Positions 42,724 to 52,700 of a DNA stretch of 64,000 nucleotides are shown one piece after another; position 1 is the stretch's first letter, and each line of letters starts with the position of its first letter. The DNA is taken from contig JALHRB010000011.1 in the NCBI GenBank assembly GCA_022841665.1, positions 25,627-89,626 on the forward strand, given 5' to 3'. The stretch is from Pseudolabrys sp. (GTDB lineage: Bacteria; Pseudomonadota; Alphaproteobacteria; Rhizobiales; Xanthobacteraceae). Made by a program: the position numbers and the translations under genes. Under the pieces are notes generated by a model, which saw nothing but the letters and a program-made list of their open reading frames with translations, made no database searches and was not told where the DNA came from.

Positions 42724-43920
42724 ATGGACTTCACGCTTTCCCCCGAGATCGAGGACATACGTCTACGTGTTCGTGCCTTCGTCGCCGAGCACGTGCTGCC
42801 GCTGGAAAACGATCCGGAGAACTTCACCGACTACGAGAACATCCCGCACCACCGGCTTGCGCCGGTGCGCGCGAAGGCGAAGGCCGCCGGCCTGTGGGCG
42901 CCGCAAAGCCCAAAGGAATACGGCGGCATGGGCCTGCCGGTCGGCGCCTGGCCGGCGATCTACGAGGAGGCCGCGCGCTCGATCTTCGGGCCGCTCGCCA
43001 TCCACTGCATGGCGCCCGACGACGGCAACATGAACCTCATCGCCAAAGTGGGAACGCCGGCGCAGAAGGAAAAGTGGCTGCGCCCCATCGTCGAGGGCAA
43101 GGTGCGCTCGGCCTTCGTGATGACCGAGCCGCATCCCGGCTCCGGCTCCGATCCCGGCATGATGCTCACCCGCGCCGAGAAGAAGAACGACCGCTACGTC
43201 GTCAGCGGCCGCAAGTGGTTCATCACCGGCGCCGACGGCGCCGAGCATTTCATCCTGATGGCGCGCACGTCGGACGACAAGCGGCGCGGCCTCACGGCGT
43301 TTCTCTATCACAAGGACCAGCCCGGCTGGCGCATCCTGCGCCGCATTCCGATCATGGGCCCGGAGGAGCACGGCGGCCACTGCGAGCTGGAATTCGACGG
43401 CCTCGAGATTCCGTTCGAGAACGTGCTGATGACGGAAGGCGACGGCCTCAAAGCCACGCAGATCCGCCTCGGCCCGGCGCGGCTGACGCATTGCATGCGC
43501 TGGCTCGGCTTTGCCAAGCGCTGCGTCGAGATCGCGCAGGAATACGTCGAGAAGCGCGAGGGCTTCGGCATCAAGCTCGCCGACCGCGAGAGCGTGCAGG
43601 TCAAGCTCGGCGAGATCGGCCACCAGATCCAGATCGGCCGGCTGCTCACCATGCACGCCGCCTGGAAGCTCCAGCAGGGCTCGCGCGCGCGCAAGGAAGT
43701 GTCGATGGCCAAGGTGCAGGTCGCCGAGGTGCTCAACAACGCCGCCGACGTCGCCATCCAGCTGCAAGGCGCGCGCGGCTATTCGAAGGACACCATCGTC
43801 GAATGGATCTACCGCTACGCGCGCTCGGCCAAGCTGGTGGACGGCGCCTCCGAGGTGCACAAGATGGTGCTCGCGCGCTTCATGCGCGAGGAGGGAAGAG
43901 ATTTTTGGCAGTGGGGGTAG
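42724..43920 (+). CDS. acyl-CoA dehydrogenase
   Basis: FAD-dependent acyl-CoA dehydrogenase of 398 aa. Typical features are YGGMGLPVGAWPAIYEE, FVMTEPHPGSGSDPG (flavin-contact region), KWFITGADGAEHFILMART, and RYARSAKLVDGASEVHKMVLARF at the C-terminus. It belongs with the ACAD10/11-like subgroup. The ATG follows a GGGATAAAAAGGAAG run at the end of repeat R5. Catalyses alpha,beta-dehydrogenation of an acyl-CoA; chain length is not predictable. Confidence 0.93.
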   Translation: MDFTLSPEIEDIRLRVRAFVAEHVLPLENDPENFTDYENIPHHRLAPVRAKAKAAGLWAPQSPKEYGGMGLPVGAWPAIYEEAARSIFGPLAIHCMAPDDGNMNLIAKVGTPAQKEKWLRPIVEGKVRSAFVMTEPHPGSGSDPGMMLTRAEKKNDRYVVSGRKWFITGADGAEHFILMARTSDDKRRGLTAFLYHKDQPGWRILRRIPIMGPEEHGGHCELEFDGLEIPFENVLMTEGDGLKATQIRLGPARLTHCMRWLGFAKRCVEIAQEYVEKREGFGIKLADRESVQVKLGEIGHQIQIGRLLTMHAAWKLQQGSRARKEVSMAKVQVAEVLNNAADVAIQLQGARGYSKDTIVEWIYRYARSAKLVDGASEVHKMVLARFMREEGRDFWQWG

Positions 43921-43937
43921 GCTAGAGAGAGGCAATT

Positions 43938-44999
43938 GTGGGCAAGCCATCAAACGAGCAACTGACGTGGCTAACCGAGCACGCCAAGTCTGAACATTTT
44001 GAAAACTACTCGGATTGGGCACGCAGCAAGGGACGAGCACCTTCACTAGAGCTCTTTGAGGAATATTTAAACGAATGGGCTATTCGCCTCGCGAAAGGCC
44101 CTACAACATTGCCACTATCTCATTTTTCGGAAGGCCAACGTGCGGCCCTTAGGGCAGCGCTGTCGAAAGCAAATCGATTCGGTCTGTATCTGCCAAACGA
44201 CGCTTCCCTTGAATTAGAAGGAAAGCTGTTAACTCGGGTAAATATCCGAGGCTCTGGGAGCCTCATTTTGCAGAACTGCGCTGTTCAAGAACTGTCGCTT
44301 GGCGGCCGCGATGGGCATGCGACTTTAGAACTCAGCAATTGTTGGGTCGGGGTCTTCATTCTATCCGAGCGCTCTGTAAACTACTTGAATGCGCGTGACG
44401 GCGGTGTTGAAAGGATAATCGCACCATTGCCAAACAAAAATAATCCTTTTGATGGCACGGTTAGTATTTCAAATGTAAGCTTTTCAACTAGACCGGAAAA
44501 TGCGCAGGGATATAGAAATCTGCGTCACCATCTGCTTGCCATTCACAATCAAGAAGCGGCTTCGATATTTCATTCGGCCGAAATGCGAACGCTATACCAG
44601 CAACAAGGCAAGCTGGATCAGGTGTTCAATTTGATTTATCGAGCATTTTCCGATTATGGCAACTCAACTGCTCGGCCGCTTTTTTGGTTTTTCGGTTCGC
44701 GCTGATTAATTTTTTCACATTTTTTTTTAACCGATGGAGTATATGTGCCTGCCGATACCGCCAATGCTGGCTGGCAAAGTCTCTTACATAGTGCCACCCC
44801 TATCGGAAATGCATTGAGGAGCGCAACGATTACGCTGACTCAGATATTTAATCCGCTAGGCGTATTTGGCCCTAGAGGTTTAGTCGTGGCTAAGTCAGTA
44901 ATTCTTGTCGTTTCTAATGCGGTTCTTTGTTTCTCGGCAACAACCGCTTTGGCATTTTTGGTCTTCGCAGTTCGGCGTCGTTTCCGGTTAGCTCAATAA
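43938..44999 (+). pseudogene. AT-rich pentapeptide-repeat-like membrane protein gene split by an in-frame UGA
   Basis: A GTG with a GAGAGAGG site opens 255 codons, ending at TGA 44703-44705. The same frame then continues without interruption for another ~98 codons to 44999. The join reads ...RPLFWFFGSR-stop-LIFSHFFLTDGVY, a transmembrane helix in which TGG would fit. The 5' part contains ENYSDWARSKG and beta-like repeats (LILQNCAVQELSLGGRDG); the segment FNLIYRAFSDYGNSTARPL and the distal two helices resemble the C-terminal region of pentapeptide-repeat membrane proteins. GC content is far lower than the neighbours. Likely acquired and decaying. Confidence 0.65.
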
Positions 45000-45035
45000 A
45001 CCACGACTTATGCCGTCTCGTTAATCGACGCCTTC

Positions 45036-45119
45036 TTAATCTCCCCTACATCTTCTTCGCGCCACCTCGTCGCGCGTGAGGCGCTCGCGGACGCGGTTGG
45101 TGACGGGAATCATGCTCAT
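45036..45119 (-). pseudogene. N-terminal remnant of an HpcH/HpaI-type aldolase
   Basis: The minus strand reads MSMIPVTNRVRERLTRDEVA and then loses the family pattern and stops after 28 codons. This start is characteristic of 2,4-dihydroxyhept-2-ene-1,7-dioate aldolase relatives (NRLRERLARGEVA). The rest of the gene is missing, replaced by the AT-rich island. A family A repeat lies just upstream. Confidence 0.4.
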
Positions 45120-45131
45120 GAGACGCTCGCG

Positions 45132-45237
45132 GTCATTCCGGGACACCGCATAAGCGGCGGGCCCGGAATCCATACGTCGCAGCGTTGAGGATTATGGATT
45201 CCGGGTTCGCGGCCTTCGGCCGCGCCCCGGAATGACA
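45132..45237. repeat. palindromic intergenic repeat, family A, copy 2
   Basis: GTCATTCCGGG...CCCGGAATCCATA and the inverted TATGGATTCCGGGTTCGC...CCCCGGAATGACA. Very similar in layout to the copy between bioB and crcB. It separates the aldolase remnant from the class II aldolase gene. Confidence 0.75.
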
Positions 45238-45245
45238 GATACTCT

Positions 45246-46019
45246 TCAATCGCGGTAGCTGGTGTCGATCTTGTCCAGCATGCGCAGGTAGGCGCCCCAG
45301 TCGTGGCTGCCGCGGCCGGCGTCGTGGTGCTCGAATTGCTCGGCGGTCTTGGCGCAGATCGCCTCCGGGATCTCTTCAATGTCGGCGCCGGTTGCCGCCA
45401 GCTTCAACTGGATGTCGGCGGCGTCCAGCAGCGCCTTCATCAGCACGAAGGCTTCGCGCGCGCTCTTGCCGACCGTGAGCAGGCCGTGATGGTTGAGGAT
45501 CATCGCGCGATTCTTGCCGAGATCGCGGTTGATGCGCTCGCGTTCGGCGAAGTCCTCGGTGATGCCTTCATAGGCGTGATAGCCGATGCGTTGATAGAAG
45601 CGGATCGCATGTTGCGAGACCATGCGCAGGCCGCCCTTGAGCGCGCCGATCGCCATGCCGTTATTGGTGTGCACGTGCACCGCGCAGTTGACGTCGTCGC
45701 GCGCGGCCAGCACGCCGCCGTGCAGCGTGAAGCCGGGACGGTTGACGCCGGATTTCTCGTCGAGATCCTGGTCCATGTTGACCTTGACCAGGTTGGACGC
45801 CGTCACCTCGGTGTAGAGCAGGTCGTGCTGCTTCATCAGGAAATTGCGCGGCTCACCTGGCACGCGCATGGACGAGTGGTTGTAGATCACGTCGTCCCAT
45901 CCATAGTGGGCGAGCAGGCGGTAGACGGCGGCGAGATCGATACGCGCCTGCCATTCCGCTTGCGAAATTTTATCCTGTGAAAGTTTGCCACCGACGGTGG
46001 CGAGCTTCGGTCCGCTCAT
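45246..46019 (-). CDS. class II aldolase/adducin-family protein
   Basis: 257 aa. Zinc-ligand histidines typical of the fold are visible in CAVHVHTNNGMAI and LNHHGLLTVGKSAREAF; the N-terminal part has LLAHYGWDDVIYNHSSMRVPG. Members include fuculose-phosphate aldolase and sugar-acid decarboxylases. A GGAGA site supports the ATG at MSGPKLATV; the open frame extends 34 codons further. It is divergent from a TRAP binding protein gene 104 bases away, so both may serve one catabolic route. Confidence 0.85.
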   Translation of the reverse strand: MSGPKLATVGGKLSQDKISQAEWQARIDLAAVYRLLAHYGWDDVIYNHSSMRVPGEPRNFLMKQHDLLYTEVTASNLVKVNMDQDLDEKSGVNRPGFTLHGGVLAARDDVNCAVHVHTNNGMAIGALKGGLRMVSQHAIRFYQRIGYHAYEGITEDFAERERINRDLGKNRAMILNHHGLLTVGKSAREAFVLMKALLDAADIQLKLAATGADIEEIPEAICAKTAEQFEHHDAGRGSHDWGAYLRMLDKIDTSYRD

Positions 46020-46123
46020 TGCAGCGTCTCCTATTCCCTGGGCCAAGCCTAGCACAGATGGCGGCGCGCCAGTATAGAGATTGCGCGCGAGCCGCCATGC
46101 GCGCCGAGAAAACCGGGGCATTC

Positions 46124-47056
46124 ATGAGCAAGGCAATCCAGATCAAGATGGGCGGCTACGGCCCGGCCTCGACCGGCTTTTCCAAGTCGCTGAAATTCAT
46201 CGGCGACAAATTGCAGGCGCAGTTCGGCGACCGCGTCGCCATCGACTACGTCTGGAACATCATGGACCACGGCTACAAGGCCGAGGAGATCCTGACGCTG
46301 GTCGAGAAGGGCGAGATCACGCTCGGCTACCAGTCGTCGAGCTATCTGACCGACCGCGTGCCGGAGCTTGGCTTCGTCGACCTGCCGTTTTTGTTCGCCA
46401 ACAACGCGCAGGCGCGCGCGGCGATGGACGGCGCGCTCGGGGCGTACCTCGTGCGCAAGGTCGAGGAGCGCGTGAACTACCGCATCCTCGGCTGGTTCGA
46501 GAACGGCTTTCGCCACATCTCCAACAAGCTGCGGCCGATCCACGTGCCGGACGACATGAAGGGCATGAAGATCCGCGTGCTGCCGAGCGAAATCCAGCGC
46601 CGCACCTTCGAGCTGCTCGGCGCGGTCGCCATGCGCATGGACCTGACCGAAGCGATCGCCATGATCAAGGCCGGCACGCTGGATGCGCAGGAGAACCCGC
46701 TCGCCAACACGGTCACCTACGGGGTGCACAATTTTCACAAGTTTCACACCCTCACCTCGCACTTCTACATCTCGCGCCCGATCTTCCTGCACCGCCCGGC
46801 TTTCGAGTCCTGGCCGAAAGATGTGCAGGAGGCGATGCGCAAGGCGGTGACGGAAGCGGTCGCCTTTCAGCGCAAGCTGGCGGTCGAGGAGCACGAGACG
46901 TCGCGCAAGGCGATCGCGGACGCCGGCTGCGAGATCGTCGAGCTGACGGCAACGGAGCACGACGCTTTCGTCGCCGCCGTGCAACCGTTGCTCACCGATG
47001 CGCGCCGGATGTACGGCGAGGAGATGTTCAAGTTGCTGCCGAAACCCTCTCCTTAA
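46124..47056 (+). CDS. TRAP-type solute-binding protein (DctP family) without a recognisable signal peptide
   Basis: 310 aa from the ATG giving MSKAIQIKMGGYGPASTGFSKSLKFIGD. Family motifs are present: GEITLGYQSSSYL, DLPFLFANNAQARAAMDG, WFENGFRHISNKLRPI, MKIRVLPSEIQRR and KAGTLDAQENPLANTV. The first residues are the mature-type beta strand; there is no hydrophobic signal either after this ATG or in the ~49 upstream in-frame codons. Periplasmic export is therefore doubtful. The permease genes dctQM are 5 kb away, on the same strand. Divergent from a class II aldolase. Confidence 0.8.
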   Translation: MSKAIQIKMGGYGPASTGFSKSLKFIGDKLQAQFGDRVAIDYVWNIMDHGYKAEEILTLVEKGEITLGYQSSSYLTDRVPELGFVDLPFLFANNAQARAAMDGALGAYLVRKVEERVNYRILGWFENGFRHISNKLRPIHVPDDMKGMKIRVLPSEIQRRTFELLGAVAMRMDLTEAIAMIKAGTLDAQENPLANTVTYGVHNFHKFHTLTSHFYISRPIFLHRPAFESWPKDVQEAMRKAVTEAVAFQRKLAVEEHETSRKAIADAGCEIVELTATEHDAFVAAVQPLLTDARRMYGEEMFKLLPKPSP

Positions 47057-47186
47057 CCTCCCCCTGAAAGGGGGAGGTCGCTCGCCGAGCGAAGTGAGGC
47101 GAGCGGGTGGGGGTCTTTATCGGAGACGCTATTGCAGCGGTCGCAATGACCCCCTCCCTGACCCTCCCCCTTTCAGGGGGAGGGGA
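47054..47186. repeat. composite palindromic element, family B, copy R6
   Basis: CTCCCCCTGAAAGGGGGAG, inner stem CTCGCC/GGCGAG, GGGTGGGGG, spacer, then CCCTCCCCCTTTCAGGGGGAGGGG. It begins within the DctP stop codon and ends before the convergent Bug receptor. Closest in sequence to R1. Confidence 0.8.
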
Positions 47187-47202
47187 CGGCAGGCGCCCCC
47201 CG

Positions 47203-48177
47203 TCACTCAACCTTGATGTTGGCGGTCTTGATGACCTTTGCCCACTTGGCGGTTTCCCGCCTCATGTAGGCGGCCATTTCGGCCGGCGTCGACGACAGCG
47301 GGGCAATGCCGGCGTTGACCAGCTTTTTCTTGATCTCGTCGTCGTTGAGCGCCTTCACATAAGCATCGCGCAGCTTGGTCACGACGGCGGCCGGCGTCTT
47401 GGCCGGCAGCGCGAAGCCTTGCCAGGCCCAGGCTTCGTAGTCCGGCACGTCCTTGGCGACGGCCGGAACGCCCGGCAGGCCGTAGAACTCGCCCGCGGAT
47501 GCGACCGCGATCGCCTTGATGTTCCGCTGCGACAGTTGTGCGCGCGCGGTGGAAAAATCGACGAACATCATGCCGACTTGGCCGGCGAGCAGATCCTGCA
47601 CCGCAGGCGCCGCGCCGCGATAGGGCACATGGTTGAGCTTGGTGCCGGTCGACTGCGCGAACAGCTCGGCGGCCAGATGGAACGGGCTGCCGACGCCGGC
47701 GGAGGCGTAGTCGATCTTGCCCGGCGCCTTCTTGGCCTCCGCGATCAGCTCCTTGACCGACCCGACCTTGAGCTTGTCGGTGTTGACCAGCAGCACGATG
47801 GCGAAGCGTCCGGTGAGCGTGACCGGCGCGAAATCCTTTTCGGCGTCGTAGTTGAGCTTGGAATAGAGGTTCTTGTTGGCGGCGAAGGTCGCCGTGTCGC
47901 CGAGCAGGACGGTGTAGCCGTCGGGCTTCGCGTGCGCGACCGCCTCCGCGCCGATATTGGTTCCGGCGCCGGGATGGTTCTCGACGACGATCTGCTGGCC
48001 GAGCGTCTGCCCCATCGGGCCGGCCACGGTGCGGGCGAAGAAGTCGGTGCCGCCGCCCGCGGGATAAGGCACGATCAGGAGGATCGGCTTGCTGGGATAA
48101 TTTTGCGCGAAAGCGGCCGGCGCGGCGAGGACGAAGCCGACGGTGGCGGCGAGAAACGTACGGCGATGCAGGGGCAT
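47203..48177 (-). CDS. Bug-family tripartite tricarboxylate transporter receptor
   Basis: 324 aa. The N-terminus MPLHRRTFLAATVGFVLAAP has a double-Arg pattern followed by a hydrophobic core, so it may be Sec- or Tat-exported. The mature protein shows YPSKPILLIVPYPAGGGTDFF, VVENHPGAGTNIGAEAVAHAKPDGYT, IDYASAGVGSP and HVPYRGAAPAVQD. It is an orphan receptor with no TctAB genes. An MFS transporter gene lies directly upstream on the same strand, 61 bases away. Ligand unknown. Confidence 0.92.
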   Translation of the reverse strand: MPLHRRTFLAATVGFVLAAPAAFAQNYPSKPILLIVPYPAGGGTDFFARTVAGPMGQTLGQQIVVENHPGAGTNIGAEAVAHAKPDGYTVLLGDTATFAANKNLYSKLNYDAEKDFAPVTLTGRFAIVLLVNTDKLKVGSVKELIAEAKKAPGKIDYASAGVGSPFHLAAELFAQSTGTKLNHVPYRGAAPAVQDLLAGQVGMMFVDFSTARAQLSQRNIKAIAVASAGEFYGLPGVPAVAKDVPDYEAWAWQGFALPAKTPAAVVTKLRDAYVKALNDDEIKKKLVNAGIAPLSSTPAEMAAYMRRETAKWAKVIKTANIKVE

Positions 48178-48238
48178 GAGCGTTTCCTTCACAGGAGCGA
48201 ACGAATGATTACATGTGACGCAACGCCTCGCCATAGGT

Positions 48239-49462
48239 TTAGGCTGTGGCAAAGCGACTGCGCGAACGCAGCACCAACGTACCGACGATCAGGATGTTGA
48301 GAATGTTTGCGCCGATGCCGACGGCGAAGGCGGGCGCGTAGTAACCGAAGTAGTCGTAGAGCAGCCCGGCGAGCCAGCCGCCCAAGGCCATGCCGACGGC
48401 GGTGAACAGCAGCAGCGTCGGGATGCGCCAATGCGCCTCCGACGCCGGGTAGAGTTCGCGCAACGCCAGCACGTAAGCCGGGATAATGCCGGAGAAGCCG
48501 AGGCCAAAAGCGGCGGCGACCGTGAACAGCCCGGCTTCGTTCTGCGTGAACAGAAACGCCGTCATGGCGCAGGCCTGCCAGACGGAGCCGATCAGCACGG
48601 TGGCAAGCCCGCCGATGCGGTCGGAGATCGCGCCCCAGATCTGGCGGCTGAGGAACGCCGTGCCGAGCAACGTCGACAGCGCCAGCGCGCCGACGGCGCG
48701 GCTGATGCCGAGGTCGCTGCAGAAGGCGACGAGATGGCCTTGCGGCATCGCCATCGGAACGCAGCACAGCACGGAGGCCGCGCACATCGACGCGAAGACG
48801 AGATTGGGCGGCAGGCCGAGCACGCGCGGGCTCGTCGTCCCGCTGCCCGTTGCCGCGGCGGGCGGGATCACCTCCGGCGGATTGCGGAAATAGAAGGCCG
48901 CCAGCGGCACGACGATCGCCATCTGGAACAATGCGTACCACAGCATCGTCTGCCGCCAGCCGAGACTGGCGATGGCCGCCTCGAACACCGGCGGCCACAG
49001 TGCGCCGGCGAGATAGCTGCCGCTCGAGATCAGCGCCAGCGCCGAGCCGCGGCGGCGGTCGAACCAGCGGCTGACATAGACATAGAGGGGGGCGTTGATG
49101 CCGCCGAGGCCGATCAGGCCGATGAAGAGGCCGTGGCCGACCCACAACGGCCAGGGCGGGCCGAGCGTCGACAGGGCCAGGCCGGCGGCGATCATCAGCG
49201 CGCCACCCATCACGGTCCAGCGCGTGCCGATGCGGTCGGCGAGGCGGCCCATCAGGATCCCACCGACGCCGGAGCCGAGCCAGGCGAGCGATGAGGCAAG
49301 CGCGGGGATCGAGCGCGCGCCGCCGACCTCGGCGGCGATGTCCTTGAGGGCGACCGCCGTGATCCAGGCCGAACCGAACGCCATCATCATGGCGAGCAAA
49401 GCTACGCCGGCGACCACCCAGGACGCCTTGGTTTCGACCGACGGAGAAGGGGATTGCAACAT
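48239..49462 (-). CDS. MFS transporter
   Basis: 407 aa, 12 helices in two six-helix halves. The MFS loop 2-3 motif appears as GILMGRLADRIGTRW. Another family feature is [18 protein letters not shown] at the loop after helix 4. The likely start is the ATG giving MLQSPSPSVETKASW; ~50 further codons are open upstream but hydrophilic and Pro-rich. It is first in a two-gene run with a Bug receptor. Resembles oxalate/formate-type or sugar-acid carriers only loosely; substrate unknown. Confidence 0.88.
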   Translation of the reverse strand: MLQSPSPSVETKASWVVAGVALLAMMMAFGSAWITAVALKDIAAEVGGARSIPALASSLAWLGSGVGGILMGRLADRIGTRWTVMGGALMIAAGLALSTLGPPWPLWVGHGLFIGLIGLGGINAPLYVYVSRWFDRRRGSALALISSGSYLAGALWPPVFEAAIASLGWRQTMLWYALFQMAIVVPLAAFYFRNPPEVIPPAAATGSGTTSPRVLGLPPNLVFASMCAASVLCCVPMAMPQGHLVAFCSDLGISRAVGALALSTLLGTAFLSRQIWGAISDRIGGLATVLIGSVWQACAMTAFLFTQNEAGLFTVAAAFGLGFSGIIPAYVLALRELYPASEAHWRIPTLLLFTAVGMALGGWLAGLLYDYFGYYAPAFAVGIGANILNILIVGTLVLRSRSRFATA

Positions 49463-49737
49463 TAAGAGACCCGGCTGGCGCCCCCTTTTGGCAGGATGCC
49501 CAGGATTTGACCACCGCTGCCGCAGCATTGCCCGGCTGCATTCGTGCGCTGGAACGGCCCAGGCTGAAATTTCATTCCATCCGCGCCGGTCCGGACGAAA
49601 TTGACCACAGGCCATTGAGGTGTAAGCTTTATTTTGATCACCCGCGCTTTGCGTCCTGCCTCCCGAGCCTATATGAAGGGGATGCCGGTCCTGGATTTTC
49701 GGGTCGTTTTCTCAGTGGCGTTCTCCCAAGGCCATCC

Positions 49738-52700
49738 ATGACGCTCCGCTCGGTCTCCCTCGACGATAAATACGACCTCACCCAGCAACACGTGCTGGTG
49801 ACCGGCTATCACGCGCTCATCCGCGCCTGCCTGATGCAGAAGGAGCGCGACCGGCTGGCGGGGATCAACACCGCCGGCTTCGTCACCGGCTACCGGGGGT
49901 CGCCGCTCGGCGGGCTCGACCAGCAGTTCGTGCGCGCGGGGCGGCAGATCGCCGCCGCCGACATCAAGTTCCAGGCCGGCATCAACGAGGAACTCGCCGC
50001 CACCGCGCTCTGGGGCTCGCAGCAGGCCGAGCTGCGCGGCGAGGGCAAGTTCGATGGCGTGTTCGGCGTCTGGTACGGCAAGGGCCCGGGCGTCGACCGC
50101 TCCGGCGACGTATTCCGCCACGCCAACATGGCCGGCACCTCGAAGCACGGCGGCGTGCTCGCCCTGATGGGCGACGACCACACGGCGGAGTCGTCGACCA
50201 CCGCGCACCAGTCCGAATTCCATTTCGTCGACGTGATGATGCCGATCCTCAATCCGGCCGGCGTGCAGGAGATCATCGACTACGCGCTCTATGGCTGGGC
50301 GATGTCGCGCTACACCTCGACCTGGACGGCGCTCAAATGCATGCATGAGACGGTGGAGTCGACCGGCGTTGTCGACGGCCGTCTCGACCGCGTGCAGATC
50401 GTCATCCCCACCGACTTCGCCATGCCGGAAGGCGGGCTCAACATCCGGCTCGGCGACACTGTGCTCGGCCAGGAAGCCCGCCTGCACGACTTCAAGCGCG
50501 ACGCCATGCTGGCCTTCGTCGGCGCCAACAAGCTCAACCAGACCATCACCTCGGGCGGGCGCGCGCCGAAGATCGGCATCATCACCACCGGCAAGGCCTA
50601 TCTCGACGTGCGCCAGGCGCTCGACGAGCTCGGCATCGACGAGCCGCGCTGCAACGACCTCGGCATCCGCCTGTTCAAGATCGGCTGCGTCTGGCCGATC
50701 CCACGCGGGGAATTGGTGGACTTTGCACAGGGGCTCGACCTCATCATCGTGGTCGAGGAGAAGCGCTCGCTGATCGAAGTGCAGGTGCGCGAGGAGCTCT
50801 ACGGCACCGCCAACCAGCCGGTCTGCATCGGCAAGAAGGACGAGCAGGGCAACTGGCTGTTCCCGGTGAAAGGCGCGCTCGACCCCAACGACGTCGCCAT
50901 CTGCATCGGCGAGCGCATCGTCAGGCACGTCGGCCCCAACGAGGAAATCGCCGCCCACGTCGCGCGGCTCAAAGGCGCGCAGCGCGCGCTCAGCGAGACC
51001 GCCGAGGTGGCCCAGCGCGTTCCCTATTTCTGCTCGGGCTGCCCGCACAATTCATCGACGCGCGTGCCGGAAGGCAGCCGCGCCTATGCCGGTATCGGCT
51101 GCCACTACATGGCGCAGTGGATGGACCGCAAGACGCTCGGCTTCACCCAGATGGGCGGCGAGGGCGCCAACTGGATCGGCGAGGCGCCGTTCTCGACCAC
51201 GCCGCACGTGTTCCAGAACATCGGCGACGGCACCTACAATCATTCCGGCTATCTCGCCATTCGCGGGGCCATCGCGTCCGGCGTGAACATGACCTACAAG
51301 ATCCTCTACAACGACGCGGTGGCTATGACCGGCGGGCAGAGCCATGACGGCGGCCTGACCGTGCCGCAGATCGCCGCGCAGGTCGCCGCCGAGGGCGCCA
51401 AGCGCGTCGTCGTCGTCACCGACGAGCCGTGGAAATACGCCAAGGACACCGAGTGGCCGCGCGGGCTGACCGTGCATCACCGCGACGAGCTCGACGCCGT
51501 GCAGCGCGAGCTGGCGACGGTGCCGGGCGTCAGCGTCCTCATCTACGACCAGACCTGCGCCGCCGAGAAGCGCCGCCGCCGCAAGCGCGGCACCTTCCCC
51601 GATCCCGACAAGCGCGTGGTCATCAACGACCTCGTCTGCGAGGGCTGCGGCGACTGCGGCGTGAAGTCCAACTGCGTCTCGGTGCAGCCGCTCGCGACCG
51701 AATGGGGCCGCAAGCGCACCATCGACCAGTCAAGCTGCAACAAAGACTATTCCTGCCTGAAGGGCTTCTGCCCGTCCTTCGTCACCGTGCACGGCGCCAA
51801 GCTCAAGAAGGGCGAAGGCGTGGCCGAGCCGGCCGAGTGGGCGGCCCTGCCGGCGCCGAGCGTGCCGCTGATCAACCACCCTTATGGAATCATCGTCACC
51901 GGCATTGGCGGCACCGGAATCGTCACCATCGGCGCCATTGTCGCCATGGCCGCGCACCTCGAGAACAAAGGCGTCGGCGTGATCGACATGGCCGGGCTCG
52001 CGCAGAAGGGCGGCGCGGTCTACAGCCACATCCGCATCGCCAATACGCCGGATGACATCCACGCCATCCGTATCGCGGCCGCAGGCGCCGACCTGGTGCT
52101 CGGCGGCGATATCGTCGTCGCCGGCAACAAGAAGGTGCTGGGCGCGATCAAGCCGGGCAATACGCGCGTCGTCGTGAACACCGCGGAATTCCTGCCGGGC
52201 GACTTCACCCGCAACGCCGACTTCTCGCTGCCGTCCGAGCGCCTCAAGCGCGCCATCGGGTCGGCCGCCGGCCCGGGACGCAGCCATTTCGTCGACGCCA
52301 GCCGGCTCGCTACCGCGCTGCTCGGCAATTCGATCGGCGCCAACATGTTCATGCTCGGCTACGCCTATCAGCTCGGCGCGCTGCCGCTGTCGGGCGAGGC
52401 GATCGAGAAGGCGATCGAGATGAACGGCGAAGCGGTGACGATGAACATCGCCGCCTTCCGCTATGGCCGCCGCGCGGCGGTCGATCCGGCCGCGGTGCAG
52501 GCGCTGGTCGCGCCGCGCGCCGAGGAGGTCAACGACTCGCTCAAGCTGTCGCAGTCCTTCGCCGAAACGGTGGAGCGGCGCGAAGCCTTCCTTGCCGCCT
52601 ACCAGAGCAAGCGCTACGCGCGCCGCTATCGCGCGCTGGTGGATAAGGTGCGTGCGGCGGAAGCCGCGAAGGTGCCCGGCCAAAGCGGTCTCGCCGAGGC

